Positions 31,120-42,454 are shown, numbered from the stretch's first letter. The stretch is DNA of 64,000 nt from Shinisaurus crocodilurus (GCA_021292165.1 CM037883.1:10121434-10185433), one strand, 5' to 3'. Notes: generated from the letters alone by a model not told the origin. Translations and numbers: made by a program.

Positions 31120-31792
31120 AGGTAGGCAGAGCCGGATTAAGGCCTGCTGATGCCGCCCTCGGCCCTTCCATTGCTTAGCTGGCAAGACATTTATTTCTTT
31201 ATTTATTTATTATATTTATACCCCGCCTTTTTTTCTGCAAGGAACCCAAGGCAGCTTACATAAGCCTCCTCCTCCTCCTCTCCATGTTATCCTCACAACA
31301 ACCCTGTGAGGTAGGTTAGGCTGAGAGTCAGTGACTGGCCCAAAGTCACCCAGTGAGTTTCATGGCCGAGTGGGGACCAGAACCTGGATCTCCTGAGTCC
31401 CAGTCCAACACTCTCACCACTACGCCACACTGGCTCTTATTCAGCACTTATTCAGCACTTATTAAGGCTCAATAATTGCTGACGGTGAAATAAGACATTA
31501 AAAACTCAGTTTTCTTCAGGGCCATCCCCCACGCCAGAACACACAACTATATTGAATATAAACTGTTTTTTTTTAATTATATTTGCTTAACAGTAAATAG
31601 CAGCAAGCAATATAAGCCAATTACTTATTTATAACTAGGGCAACAGAAAGACATAGAAATTTTCATCACTGCTTTATGCATTGTTTAATAAAACTGTTAT
31701 AAGGGGGAAATGCAAATGCAAAAATTTGTGGTACTCTGGTACTCTGTGGTGCGCCCCCCTTCCCTTGGTGCCCTAAGCATGTGCCCCTATAA
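31120..31792. mobile_element. possible GGCCGG-type non-autonomous element interrupted by a SINE
   Basis: The left end gcagagccggattaaggcct and right end gtgccctaagcatgtgcccc resemble the ends seen at 38712-39015. The SINE at 31190-31438 lies inside. Boundaries are uncertain. Confidence 0.35.
31190..31438 (-). mobile_element. MIR/CORE-like SINE
   Basis: Full reverse copy: taccccgcctttttttctgc, gtgaggtaggttaggctgag, tacgccacactggctc. Confidence 0.8.
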
Positions 31793-31927
31793 CAGTGTTT
31801 CTCAACCTTGGGTCCCCAGATGTTTTTGGCCTACAACTCCCAGCATGCCCCAGCCAGCATAGCTGGCTGGGGCATGCTGGGAGTTGTAGGCCAAAAACAT
31901 CTGGGGACCCAAGGTTGAGAAACACTG
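31793..31927. mobile_element. 135-bp hairpin hAT-type MITE
   Basis: Almost perfect palindrome with perfect 8-bp duplication ccctataa at 31785-31792 and 31928-31935. The least decayed copy in the window. Confidence 0.9.
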
Positions 31928-31935
31928 CCCTATAA

Positions 31936-32425
31936 CACTTAATGGTTAATCCAGGGCTGAAGGCAAGGCCTCCTCAGTCGCCACACCCCAGCTGTGGAAC
32001 AGCCTCCCCAGGACCGCCCATCTAGCAAAATCTTTGCCTATTTTTGAGCACATGGGGAAAACTTGGGCACAAAAATGTGTATGTGTGTTTGGAGGGGATG
32101 AGGTATGATTGATTTCACACTGACGAGAGAAATGCTGTGACTACCTATATACAATGAGTCAGGAAGGGCGGGTGGATATGTCCTTTGACTTTCAAAAAGA
32201 CAGTCTATCCAGCTATTTCTTCTTTAGGACCTAAACCACATGTTTAGATGTTGCCCACCTCTGGGTTAGGTGGATAGAAGACCAAGTCCTGAAACTGACT
32301 TTGAATCTCGAGTGGCCTGGGCTGTACCACTTTGGAATGCAAGCATGGGGCTCAGACACTAGACCCCTTCTCCTTCTTGACATGCTAGTTGTCTGTGTGG
32401 AGGGATTTGTTTATCTGTATGGGAC
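31936..32425. other. unassigned stretch
   Basis: 31940-32030 (caaggcctcctcagtcgcca) may be an L2 scrap. Nothing else recognised. Confidence 0.2.
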
Positions 32426-32427
32426 AT

Positions 32428-32606
32428 TCATAGGAACACAGGAAGCTGCCATCGGTCCATCTAGCTCAGCACTGTCTCCACTGACTGGCAGCCATGGCAC
32501 TCCAGGGTTTCAAACAAGAGTGTTTTCCAGCCCTACCTGGAGATGCCGGGGATTGAACCTGGGACCTTCTGCATGCAAAGTATAGGCTGTACCACTCAGC
32601 TACTGT
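32428..32606 (-). mobile_element. tRNA-Ala-derived SINE
   Basis: Reverse copy: aggaacacaggaagctgcc, ctggagatgccggggattga, ccttctgcatgcaaag. Confidence 0.8.
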
Positions 32607-32694
32607 CTCCAGTTCAGCCAGGTGTACATTTTATCACCTCAGGGAGAACTAGGTCATAGTTACTCCAAATCTTGGAATTTACCTTCTATTGCTG

Positions 32695-33055
32695 AGTTCC
32701 ACGGTTAGGCCTAGGCTTTGCCTTCGTCATTTTGTTTTGTTTTTGTTTCTTGTCCTTAAGTTTGAATTGTGCCCAGAAACAGACTGGGAGCCAGTGAAGC
32801 TGTTGTAACAGAGGAGTTGTGTGCTCCCAGTAACCAGCCCCAGTCAGCAGTCTGGCAGCAGCTCTTTGAACCAGCTGAAGTTTCCGAACACTCTTCCGAG
32901 GCAGCCCCATGTAGGGCGCGTTACAGTAATCCAAACGGGATGTAACTAAGGCATGTGTCACTGTGGCCAAATCAGACATCTCCTGGAATAGGTGCAGCTG
33001 GCACACGAGCTTTAACTGTGCAAAAGCTTCAGCAAAAGAGGACACATGACCACCC
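32695..33055 (-). mobile_element. L2 LINE fragment
   Basis: The minus strand reads TSRLDYCNAPYMGLPRKSVR and LQLVQRAAARLLTGA, conserved L2 ORF motifs. Confidence 0.75.
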
Positions 33056-33119
33056 TACTTCCCAAAGCAGGTTATTCCACTATTGAACAGCTTGTGCCGT
33101 TAGCTGCAATTGTTTCACC

Positions 33120-33748
33120 AGCTACTGCCTCTCCTGGACATGGTAGCTTGTCCACAGTGATACAGGCACTAGTAACCTCAAGACTGGATTCCTGCAATGC
33201 ACTCTATGTGGGGCTGCCCTGAAGGCTGCTCCGGAAGCTGGAGCTAGTGCAGAATGCAGCAGCTCTGCTGTTGTCAGGAGCTGCCCCTTTCCAGCATGCA
33301 AGCCCTTTGCTGAAGGAACTGCACTGGCTGCCTATTCACTACTGGGCCAGGTTTGAGGTTCTGGTATTTGTGTACAAAGCCCTAAACATCTTGGGAACAG
33401 GATACCTGAGAGAGCACCTTCTCCCTTACCAACCTGTCCGGTCACTGAGGACATTGGAGGACATTCTCCTGGTGGTTCCACATGGACCTTTGGACCAACT
33501 GGAGTCCACCAGGAGAAGAGCCTTCAGTGTGGTGGCTCCACTCCTGTGTTGTTTTCAGCACCTGCTGAAGACATCTTTGTTCCAGGAAGCCTTCCTTGCT
33601 GACCAGCCACGGTTTTAATGTTATCCTGTTTTTAATACATTGTTTTTATTCCTTATCTGTTTTATCTTTTTATTGTTCACCACTCGGAATCTGTCTAGAT
33701 ACGGAGCAGTATACAAATGCTGTGAATAAATAAAAAAAATAAAATAGG
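33120..33748 (+). mobile_element. L2 LINE 3' end
   Basis: An open frame of 123 codons (LHWLPIHYWARFEVLVFVYK, RRRAFSVVAPLLCC) then 3' sequence ending in a gaataaataaa tail. Confidence 0.8.
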
Positions 33749-33814
33749 CAGTTTATTCTAATATTTCGCTGAAATATGTGCTTCACTGCCATTTCCACCC
33801 ATTTCTATTTCTAG

Positions 33815-34010
33815 TCCTGCCTGCTAGAGCAACAGAGAACAAGTCTGGTCCACCTTTGCTTGGCAGCCTTTCAGATATTTGAAGAACACTCTCCTGTTTC
33901 CCTTTAATTTTCTCTTCTCCAGGCTAAACATTCTCAGCTCTTTCAACTGTTCTGCACAGGACTTGATTTCCAGACCTTGATTTCCAGCTCTCGCTGTCTT
34001 CTCAGTGTGC
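33815..34010 (-). mobile_element. old CR1/L3-like fragment
   Basis: ttcagatatttgaagaacac and cttctccaggctaaacattc are typical of anciently derived CR1 3' ends in reverse. Confidence 0.55.
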
Positions 34011-34204
34011 TGTTAAAGATAGAATTATAAGAAACTGGGGGAACTGTTTGTTTTTAACATTTATTGTTTTTAAATTATATTTATACTAGCTCAACTATAT
34101 GGTAAGCCACTTTGTGAAAGCCTCTCTCCTTTTTTGAGCCTTGAAAAGTGGGATATAAATACATAACCAAACTAAAATTAAAATAAATAAGTGAATATTT
34201 ATTT

Positions 34205-35283
34205 ATTTGTGGGCTAGATGGAACAACTATCAGGTGGATCCACAATTGGCTACAGAATTGGACTCAAAGAGTGCTTATCAATGGTTCCTTCTCAAACTGG
34301 GGAGAGGTAACGAGCGGGGTACCACAGGGTTCGGTCCTGGGCCCAGTGCTCTTCAACATTTTTATTAATGACTTGGATGAGGAGGTACAGGGAATGCTTA
34401 TCAAATTTGCAGATGACACAAAGTTGGGTGGAACAGCTAATACTCTGGAAGACAGAAACAAAATTCAAAGTGAACTCGATAGGCTGGAGCCCTGGGCCGA
34501 AAACAACAGAATGAAATTTAATAGGGATAAATGCCAAGTGCTGCACCTAGGGAAAGGAAACCAAATGCAGAGTTACAGAATGGGGGACACTTGGCTCAAC
34601 AATACTACAAGTGAGAAGGATCTTGGCATTGTGGTAGATCACAAACTGAATATGAGCCAGCAATGCGATGTGGCTGCAAAGAAGGCAAATGCTATTTGGG
34701 GCTGCATCAATAGAAGTATAACTTCCAAATCGCGTGAAGTGATAATTCCCCTTTACTCAGCACTGGTTAGGCCTCATCTTGAGTACTGTGTCCAGTTCTG
34801 GGCACCACACTTTAAGAAGGACATAGACAAACTGGAGAGGAGGGCAACAAGGATGATAAAGGGACTGGAAACAAGGCCCTATGAGGAGAGACTGAAAGAA
34901 CTGGGCATGTTTAGCCTTCAGAAGAGGAGACTGAGGGGAGATATGATCGCACTCTTCCAGTATTCGAAGGGATGTCACACAGAGGAGGGCCAGGATCTCT
35001 TCTCAATCATCCTAGTTTGCAGGACACGGAATCATGGGCTCAAGTTACAGGAATCCAGATTCCACCTAAACATCAGGGAAAATTTCCTGACTGTCAGAGC
35101 AATAAGACAATGGAACCAACTACCTATGGAGGTGGTGGGCTCTCCCACTCTGGAGGCATTCAAGGTGCAGCTGGACAGCCATCTGTCAGGGATGCTTCGA
35201 CTTGGATTCCTGCATTGAGCAGGGGGTTGGACTCAATGGCCTTGTAGGCCCCTTCCAACTCTACTTTTCTATGATTCTATGAA
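34205..35283 (+). mobile_element. CR1 LINE, well-preserved reverse transcriptase 3' half
   Basis: An uninterrupted frame of about 315 codons includes GVPQGSVLGPVLFNIFINDL, the FADD catalytic box (LIKFADDTKLGG), HLEYCVQFWAPHFKKD and GLETRPYEERLKELGMF. The 5' part of ORF2 and ORF1 are missing. The tail ends tctatgattctatga. The unbroken frame suggests a recent insertion. Confidence 0.85.
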
Positions 35284-35284
35284 T

Positions 35285-35698
35285 AGGTAAGTAGATATTT
35301 ATTTAGTTTTTTATTTATCTAAAATAATTATATACCACCCTTCACGGAGTTCAATTTTGGAGCAACTTAAAATGTAAAAATTATATATATATAAATAAAA
35401 ACAACTGGCAGATTAAAAAAAAAAAAAAAAGAGTAGGTGGCTGCTACCAGGCATTCCTGAAATCTGATACACACACATCTAGCTCTCAGCTGTTGTCACT
35501 CGGGTCCCCTGGCCCTGAAACTGGCCTTGCCTGGGACCAGTGGGTCTTCTATTGTTTTGTGCCTAAGGTGATTCCCTTACATTTGTAGGTTAATAGAAGG
35601 TACCTTTTTTTTGACAAGCGCTACCACTGGCTTAATTAATGGAAGAGGAAGCAAAGAACATTCCCTAACATCAAATGACTCTAAGATGCTGAGCACAT
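35285..35698. other. AT-rich L2-tail-like DNA and unassigned sequence
   Basis: 35295-35420 resembles an L2 3' end in reverse and contains an A-run at 35414. The rest is not recognised. Confidence 0.3.
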
Positions 35699-35702
35699 AC
35701 AG

Positions 35703-35873
35703 GCCTGTGGCTCACGCTGGCTCAGCTTGTCTGAGCGTGGAAAGCTAAGCAGGGTCAAGCCTGGTTATTACTTGGATGGGAGACCCCTCCTCTAGTTTCC
35801 TGCATTGAGCAGGGGGTTGGACTCGATGGCCTTGTAGGCTCCTTCCACCTCTATGATCTATGAAATCTATGAA
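35703..35873 (+). mobile_element. 5S-rRNA-derived SINE with CR1 tail
   Basis: Clean copy: gcctgtggctcacgctgg, ggaaagctaagcagggtcaa, cttggatgggagacc, then gcagggggttggactcgatg and tatgatctatgaaatctatg. Confidence 0.85.
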
Positions 35874-36017
35874 ACCTTGACCTCTTAGCACTGAATTATG
35901 CCTTCCTCCTGAAGTGCTTTAATGCACCTACTCACCTAAAGCTGTACACTGAAAGACTGAGCAACATTTGAAATTAAAGGCAGGGTGTCAGCCAACAGTT
36001 GTTTGAGAGAGAGATTG

Positions 36018-36165
36018 AGATCTCCCCAGGCGAGGCTGGTGACTCCTGTATCAGTGGGGTTGCTTATCCATTGCAGCTTTTATTCTGAGCTTTATGGGAG
36101 CTATCCATGGTGCTGTACTCCATTCCCAAAACATGGTCACCACCATGGAGCACCACCGAGGGCCT
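36018..36165. mobile_element. decayed half of the 18074-18300 MITE family
   Basis: ggctggtgactcctgtatca and gagctatccatggtgctgta match the left arm of the 18074 element. It is the target into which the 36175 element inserted. Confidence 0.5.
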
Positions 36166-36174
36166 GGTGGGAGG

Positions 36175-36872
36175 CAGGGATGGGGTCTCGGACTTGAGGA
36201 CTCGACTCGTGAGTCGGACTGAGTCCCCCCAGTGACTCGAGTCGCACTCGAGTCCCAATATTTTTAATGGGAGTCGAGACTCGACTCGGGACTCGAGACC
36301 AAGGACTCGTCAACATCCCTGCTTGATGCCACCTGCAGGTGCTGTCTGGACATAGTTGCAGTAACAATCCAAGTTTATTTTTTTAAATCATTTTCCTAAA
36401 ATGCAACCTTTCAGGCATTTTGGGTTTGGCTGCCTCTGCCTGCCTGCTTTGGGGTTCCCAGCCTCCTCTGCCTGCCTGGTCTCTTCTTAACCAGTCCACA
36501 GTTTGAATTGTCCAAGACAAAGGCCTCTGCCTGCCTGCTTTGGGGTTCCCTGCCTCCTCTGCCTGCCTGGTTATTTTGGGTTTGTCTGCCTGGTCTGTTC
36601 TTGTCCAAAATCAGTGGCAGAGTTTTGAGATAAAAAGGCACACTTGTGCCTAGAATTTATTTAAGCCACACATCTGAAATAGCCTTATTTTGTTGAGGAA
36701 AACCCCATTGATTTTAATAGGGACTTGTGGAGTCAGCTTTGGGAGTGACTCGGGACTCAGGACTCATGAGCCACCATTTTGGACCAAGGACTTGGACTTG
36801 GACTCGAGACTCGGGTCCAAAGACTCGTGACTCGACTCGTGACTCGAGACCAAGGACTCTTCAACATCCCTG
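36175..36872. mobile_element. 698-bp hAT-type element with GACTCG-rich subterminal repeats
   Basis: The ends are cagggatg and catccctg, inverted, and the flanks carry a perfect 8-bp duplication gtgggagg (36167-36174 and 36873-36880). Both subterminal regions (36187-36310 and 36745-36860) are packed with GACTCG/CGAGTC units, many joined as the palindrome GACTCGAGTC, arranged like multiple transposase-binding sites. The middle contains two direct copies of ctgcctgctttggggttcc. No transposase frame is visible, so it is non-autonomous. Confidence 0.8.
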
Positions 36873-36957
36873 GTGGGAGGCAATCCCCCACCCCTACCGA
36901 AAAACAGTTCTGCTCCCCTGCCCTAAATTAGAAGTGATTCATTGCAGCCCTAATTTG

Positions 36958-37150
36958 AGCCCATATGAAGCTGTCCTATGTTGAATTGGAGCATTGGTCC
37001 ATTTAGCCCAATAACGTTCACATTGACAGGCAACAGCTTGCCAGGGTCATGGGCAAAGGTTTTTTGTAGTACCTCTACTACCTGAGATCCCAGTGAATAG
37101 GGATGCTGGATGCTGAATCCAGGACCTTCTGCATGTAAAGCACAGCCAGC
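36958..37150 (-). mobile_element. tRNA-Ala-derived SINE, decayed
   Basis: catatgaagctgtcctatgt, attggtccatttagcccaat and ccaggaccttctgcatgtaa. Confidence 0.65.
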
Positions 37151-37169
37151 CTACTCCATACTCCAACCA

Positions 37170-37555
37170 CAAGGGTGAGCAACTTTATTTATTTATTTAC
37201 AAGATTTATATACCACTCCATATTCCGGTATGGAGATTTCGGGGTGGTGAACAATGAAAGATAAATCAGGTAAAAGAATAAAACAATATTTTTAATTAAA
37301 AACATATTGAATTAATAAAATGAGGGCTGGTTAGATCAGGAAGGCTTCCTGAAATGAAAGTGTTTTCAGGAGGCGCCAGAAACAATACAATGTTGGCGCC
37401 TTCCTGACCTCCAGAGGCAGGGAGTTCCAGAGAAATGGAGCTGCTACACTGAAGGCTTTTCTCTGGGTAGACTCCAATTGGGCCATAGGTCCATATGGAA
37501 CCACCAGGCACATGCTATCCGATGACCTCAGTGACCGGGCAGGTTGGTAAGGGGT
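37170..37555 (-). mobile_element. L2 LINE 3' end
   Basis: Tail tttatttatttacaagattt at the left, then ORF end in reverse; the minus frame reads QRKAFSVAAPFLWNSLPLEV. Confidence 0.75.
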
Positions 37556-37680
37556 AACTTGTGGGCCCTCCAGATGTTTGGGCCTACAACTCCCATCAGT
37601 GCCTACCCAGGCAATGGTGAGGGATGATGGGATTTCTAGCCCAACACATCTGGAAGCCACCCAGTTGGAGAAAACTGCAC
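37556..37680. mobile_element. hairpin MITE
   Basis: tgggccctccagatgtttgg and acatctggaagccacccagt arms around cctacaactcccatc. Confidence 0.55.
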
Positions 37681-37684
37681 TAAG

Positions 37685-38700
37685 TTATGGCCTCAAATCA
37701 ATTTAATGGAGGGTGTTGGGTTGTTGCTGTTTTTTACCCTTTTCGTATTGTTTCTGACACCTTCTTTCTGCAAACCTCAACACTGGTTATTTCTAATTAA
37801 GCTCCTTGGATAATTGTACCTCCAGTCCACACCGTGGCACTTGACAAATGCACCTCGGAAATAATACATCATTTCTGTGTAAACGTCTGACCTTTCCTTG
37901 TTTGCTGTGAAAGAATGCTCTCTTTTTAAATATATGTATCAGCTGAAATATATATTTTCCCCTTCCCTCCCTGTCCTATTGCCACAAAAGGTAAAGAGTT
38001 GCTAATATGGTCTTTTAGGCCTAAAAGGCTCTAATACCATTTCCTTATCTTTGATCAACTTTATTATAGACATATAATTATATAAAAATGTAGCTATGAC
38101 AATGTTGGACACATTTAACCTTCTTTGATCTCCCAGCATTCCTTGCTCCAGGAGGCTGAAGGAGAGGCCGTAGCTGACGGACTGATAACTGAATGAGTGA
38201 TTATCCGCCTTGTTAATGGACAATGATATAGAAAACTCTTCCATATGTACGGAATATTAATGAGGAGCTGCACAAGCCAAGATAAGACTATAAGATGTTG
38301 CTAGCAATGGTTTATAAGAACACTAGGGGGGGGGGGATATGGTCAGGAAGACATCATGAAATGCATGATCCCTGCCTGTAAGGGTTGTGCTTCTGTAGAT
38401 TTTTCTTTTTTTTTAAAGGACAGTGCAAATTAGAAATCATTGCATCTCTCTTAAAGCTTCCAAAACAAATTTATACTGCTTGCTCATGTCCCTTGGAGGT
38501 TTCATAAGAGGACAGCTCGCAGCACCATAGAGTTGACATGCTAGAAGGGACCCGACAGGCATCTTGTCTGTGCAGAGATGGCAACCCCCGGAACGAAACT
38601 CCCGTATCGCCTACATTATTTCCAAAATGCAGCTTTTGAAAATAGGATGCCTCACCACCAATGGGGCACAGGAAAAGAGTGATGGTGCGTGGAGAAAGTT
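37685..38700. other. single-copy AT-rich stretch
   Basis: Includes 37740-37970, with tctttttaaatatatgtatc and no repeat hallmarks, possibly conserved non-coding. A G-run lies at 38327-38336. No coding sequence supported. Confidence 0.2.
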
Positions 38701-38711
38701 CAGGAAGATCT

Positions 38712-39015
38712 GTAGTGCCGGCTCCAGGTTTCTGAGGGCCCTCGGACAAGACACCCTCAATGAGCCGTCTCCCTCACTTCCATTGTCATAAGCTGCTGTT
38801 GCCCCTCCTCTTCTTTCTCAGCACTTGCTGGCTTGACAGGCAAAGAACCAGCGAGCAAGTACCTCCTCACCACCACCGCTGTCTGGGCCAGAGCGAGAGG
38901 CAGGTGAACAAGCAGATTGCCATGGTGAAGGAGAGGAGCAACTCCAGGGGGCTCTTGTCAGTGGGCCCCCACTAGAGTGAGGGCCCTCGGCATGTGCCCT
39001 ACCATGCCTACCCTT
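38712..39015. mobile_element. possible GGCCGG-type non-autonomous DNA element
   Basis: gtgccggctccaggtttctg and agggccctcggacaagacac at the left; gagggccctcggcatgtgcc at the right. Facing GGGCCCTCGG motifs suggest terminal repeats. Class inferred. Confidence 0.4.
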
Positions 39016-39019
39016 GATC

Positions 39020-39455
39020 CCAGCCATGGCAGCCTAGAACTCCTTCAGCACTGTAAGCCTGGCTGAAAAGATATGGATGGATGGAATGGGCAGTGAAAAT
39101 ATTAAAGACAGATGGCTAAAGGAACAAGTGAATCCTGACCTGATTGGGGGGGGGGGGGATGTATTACATGGTACTACAGGGGAAGGAGTGGATGGAGAAT
39201 CAGAGCAAAGGAAAATCCATTAAAGGTAAACCAGCAGAAAAGGTTTAGAAACCCATTGCAAAAGACAGTCTTTCCAAAGTTGGTACCCTCCAGATTCGTT
39301 GAACTGCAACTGCTGTCATCTGAGCAGCATAAGTTTTAGTCCATCATTCGAACCACGGTGCAATCCTGTATATGGGCTGAACTCCCTGGTAAGCGAGTAC
39401 GGGCTTCCAGCCTCTCTCTGCAGTCACCTGCACGTGAGAAAAGCAATCATTCTAA
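39020..39455. other. unassigned stretch
   Basis: A G-run at 39147 and a decayed MITE arm (tggtaccctccagattcgtt) at 39280-39310. No gene. Confidence 0.2.
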
Positions 39456-39457
39456 AG

Positions 39458-39605
39458 CAAGGGTGGGGAAACAGTGGCCTTCTAGATGCCATTGGACTCC
39501 CAACTCTCATCAGCCTGCAGCCAGCATGGCTAAAGGCCAGGGATGATCAGGGTTGTAATCCTATAAATATCTGGAGGGCCACGGGTCCAGCACCCATGTT
39601 ATAAA
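39458..39605. mobile_element. hairpin MITE, decayed
   Basis: caagggtggggaaacagtgg to gggtccagcacccatg, with ccaactctcatcagcc in the middle. Confidence 0.5.
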
Positions 39606-39609
39606 GAAA

Positions 39610-40525
39610 AACCATGGAACCACACATCTGTCATGGAAGGCATCCCCCTCCTCTCACACATTGGATGGAATGCCTCTTCTAAGGTGACATTTGCCATCTG
39701 CAAATATAAAATAGTTTTTATATGTGCCTGTATTTAAAAAAACAACAACATGCTGCCTCTGTGAATAGGGCATCTTTTTAGTCAATCAGTATGTCTTCAA
39801 TCAATTAACCCAGATGTTCTTAAACTCTGGTCTGTGAACTCCATTCAGGTGGTCCACAGAAAGGTAGCAGAATGGTTGAGAATAACTGTACTTGGCTCTG
39901 CATTTGATTTATTTTTTCTGACGACAGAGATTAACCGTATTATCAATCAGGTCAACAAGGCCCAGGGCCCATGATTTCCATAATATAGCTCTGGTGCACT
40001 CTATTACCGTAATTTTTCACTAACATTTTGCCAGTTAACAGTAAATTTGCTAAACTTGTCCTGAGGTTCAAGCTGACAAACATTCCACCCAACCTCACAG
40101 CACTTTGCTCATGTTACATTAGGAAGGCAAGACTATAGTTATGTATGTGCTTTGATTTGCAGAACAAAGCAAAGTTTATTAAGTGCTCCACCGAGATCCT
40201 CAACAATTTTCAAGTAGTCTGTGGGGTGGAGGGCAGTCTGAAAGCCCCTGAATTAACTACTAGTGCAAAACTATATGTGTCTACTTAGAAGAAAATTTTT
40301 AAAAAACCCTTGAGTTTCCATGGAGCTCACTCTCAAATGTGTGAATAGAGAATTGCAGCCTAAGTGTTGTGGTGTTGTATCATATTGGGTTGGATCCAGA
40401 TTTAGTCATACTTAAAGTAGACCGTAATATGACCAAATCTGGACCCAAACTCTCTTTCTTTCTCTCTCTCTCTCCTTCTCTCTTTCCCTCTTTCTCTTTC
40501 TGTCTTTTCCTCTTGTCTCTCTCTA
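39610..40525. other. unassigned stretch
   Basis: A GGATCCAG...CTGGACCC palindromic fragment lies at 40385-40450 and a TC-rich microsatellite at 40452-40520. No gene. Confidence 0.25.
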
Positions 40526-41038
40526 TATACAAATACATATGGGGTTGATGACAACATGACGGCTATGGTCTTGGACAACAACGGCTCTCATGGTGCTTCA
40601 TTTAAAGTGGGATCAGGTGTTAAACAGGGATGTGTTATTGCCCCCACATTATTTGCTATTTTCATCGCCATGATTTTACATCTTGTCGAGGGGAAACTTC
40701 CCACTGGTGTGGGAATTATATATCGAACAGATGGAAAGCTTTTTAATCTCAGCAGGCTGAAAGCAAAAAGTAAGGTAATTACAACCTCCGTTGTGGAACT
40801 TCAGTATACTGATGATAATGTGGTCTTTGCACATTCAGAGGATGATCTCCAAACTATCCTAAATGCTTTTGCAGAAGCATACGGAAAACTTGGTCTCTCA
40901 CTTAACATCAAAAAACCCAAAGTGCTTCATCAGCAAGTGCAAGCTAACCCTTTGGTGATGCCATCTATCCAGCTTGGCGGGACAATACTGGAAAATGTTG
41001 ATCATTTTCTCTATCTTGGCAGCTATCTTTCTGTTCAG

Positions 41039-41581
41039 GGCCGGCGCTACCGCTGGGCAGACCCAGGCGGCTGCCTAGGGCGCGTGGCGGAACAGGGCGC
41101 AGCGTTTCTGCGCCCCTTCCTCGCCTCCGGCGCGCTCCTGCCCCGCCTGCCGCCTCCGCCGCGCCTCCCCACCCGCCTGCCAGCCGCTGCCGCCGCCGCT
41201 GCACCTCCCCCCCCGCGCGCGCGCCCGCCCGCACCCGCCACCTACCTACCTTCCCGTCGTTTCCGGAGCCCCGCCGGCGTTGTTTTGGCGGGAAGAACCA
41301 GGGCAACAGGGCTTAAACAGCCCTGTTGCCCTGGTTTCCCCGGCAAAAAAAAAAAGAGTGGGGGTCCCGTCGCGTCTGAGGAGGCGGCGGCAGCAGCGGT
41401 GGCAGCAGCAGCAGCCAGCAGCGGGGGCGGGGGGAAGGTAGGTGGTGGTGGGGCGGCGGCGGCGCGGGAGGGGGGTTGCAGAGCAGGGCTGCTTTGCTCC
41501 GGAGGCCCCCCCCACAGCACGAGAGGGGGGGCACTAAATATAATTTGGCCTAGGGTGCCAAACAGCCCTGCACCGTTCCTG
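41039..41581. mobile_element. GC-rich fold-back insert in the LINE
   Basis: A 543-bp, extremely CpG-rich segment starts ggccggcgctaccgctgg and ends near gccctgcaccgttcctg. It is flanked by near-identical tttctgttcag (41028-41038) and tttctgttacag (41582-41593), read as a target duplication. A 17-bp perfect stem (41297-41313 with 41319-41335, loop taaac) lies in the centre. The arms stay loosely complementary far outward (cctaccttccc in both, ccggagc in both), so the whole insert is a diverged inverted repeat. Similar GGCCGG ends occur at 29672, 31128 and 38717. Confidence 0.7.
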
Positions 41582-42373
41582 TTTCTGTTACAGCTAACAT
41601 CGACAGTGAAATCCAGCATCGTCTGAGCTCCGCAAGTGCCGCATTTTCTCGAATGAAACATAGAGTGTTCGAGGATCGGGATATTTGTAAGAAGACCAAA
41701 ACACTGGTTTATGAAGCCATTGTATTACCAACTTTATTGTATGCCTGCGAAACATGGACTATCTATAAACGTCACCTCCAACTCCTTGAAAGATTTCATC
41801 AACGTTGCCTCCGGAAAATCCTGCGAATTACTTGGGAAGATAGGCGAACAAATGTCAGTGTACTGGAAGAAGCAAAGACTACTAGCATTGAAAAAATGAT
41901 CCTTCAATGCCAACTTCAGTGGACCGGTCATGTTGTTCGAATGCCTGACTGCCGTCTCCCAAAGCAGTTACTTTATTCCCCACTCAAGGATGGAAAGCGG
42001 AATATCGGTAGTCAATATAAGAGGTTTAAAGATGTTCTTAAGGCTAATCTAAAAAAATGCAATATATGGTAAACATCAAAAACTGGGAAGCTCTGGCCCA
42101 TGAACAATCTAACTGGAGGTTGGCCTTTCACAAAGGTTCCATGGACTTTGAAGAAGCCGGAGTGCAAGGTGAAAGGGAGAAACATGCTAAGCGAAAAGCA
42201 CGTCAAATGAATCCTTTACAAGACCATCTTCTATCTGGTAACCTGTGTCCTCGCTGTGGGAAGCTGTGTGGATCTAGAATTGGCCTCCACAGTCACTTAC
42301 GGACCCATCGCTAGACTCAGTCTACACAATTTTCTTTAGAATTTTCCTCCTTTTAAAATCTCCTTTTTGTAAT

Positions 42374-42400
42374 TTTTCTTTCTTTCTTTCTTTCTTTTTT
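42374..42400. repeat. (TTTC)n microsatellite
   Basis: ttctttctttc run within the LINE 3' untranslated part. Confidence 0.85.
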
Positions 42401-42454
42401 TATCCTGGAAGACAATCTTACTCGGTCACGAGTGATCGCCTGACTGACTGACAC

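Larger units (their letters stand above)
40530..42450 (+). mobile_element. LINE of uncertain clade, copy 2, with reverse transcriptase
   Basis: The first part (40556-41036) encodes a reverse transcriptase core: GVKQGCVIAPTLFAIFI, a catalytic box reading YTDD (LQYTDDNVVFAHSEDDL) where A is usual, and LGLSLNIKK. After a GC-rich insert (41039-41581) the frame resumes with AFSRMKHRVFEDRDI, YACETWTIYKRHLQLLERFH, LQWTGHVVRMPDCRLPKQLL and a C-terminal CPRCGKLCGSRIGLHSHLRTHR zinc-finger-like motif. One frameshift lies near 42057. The end is gagtgatcgcctgactgact. The endonuclease is missing. Confidence 0.75.

Noticed and set aside
41047..41661. Long alanine/proline/glycine open frames on both strands
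   Set aside because: They result from GC-rich sequence lacking stop codons inside the fold-back insert, not from protein coding.
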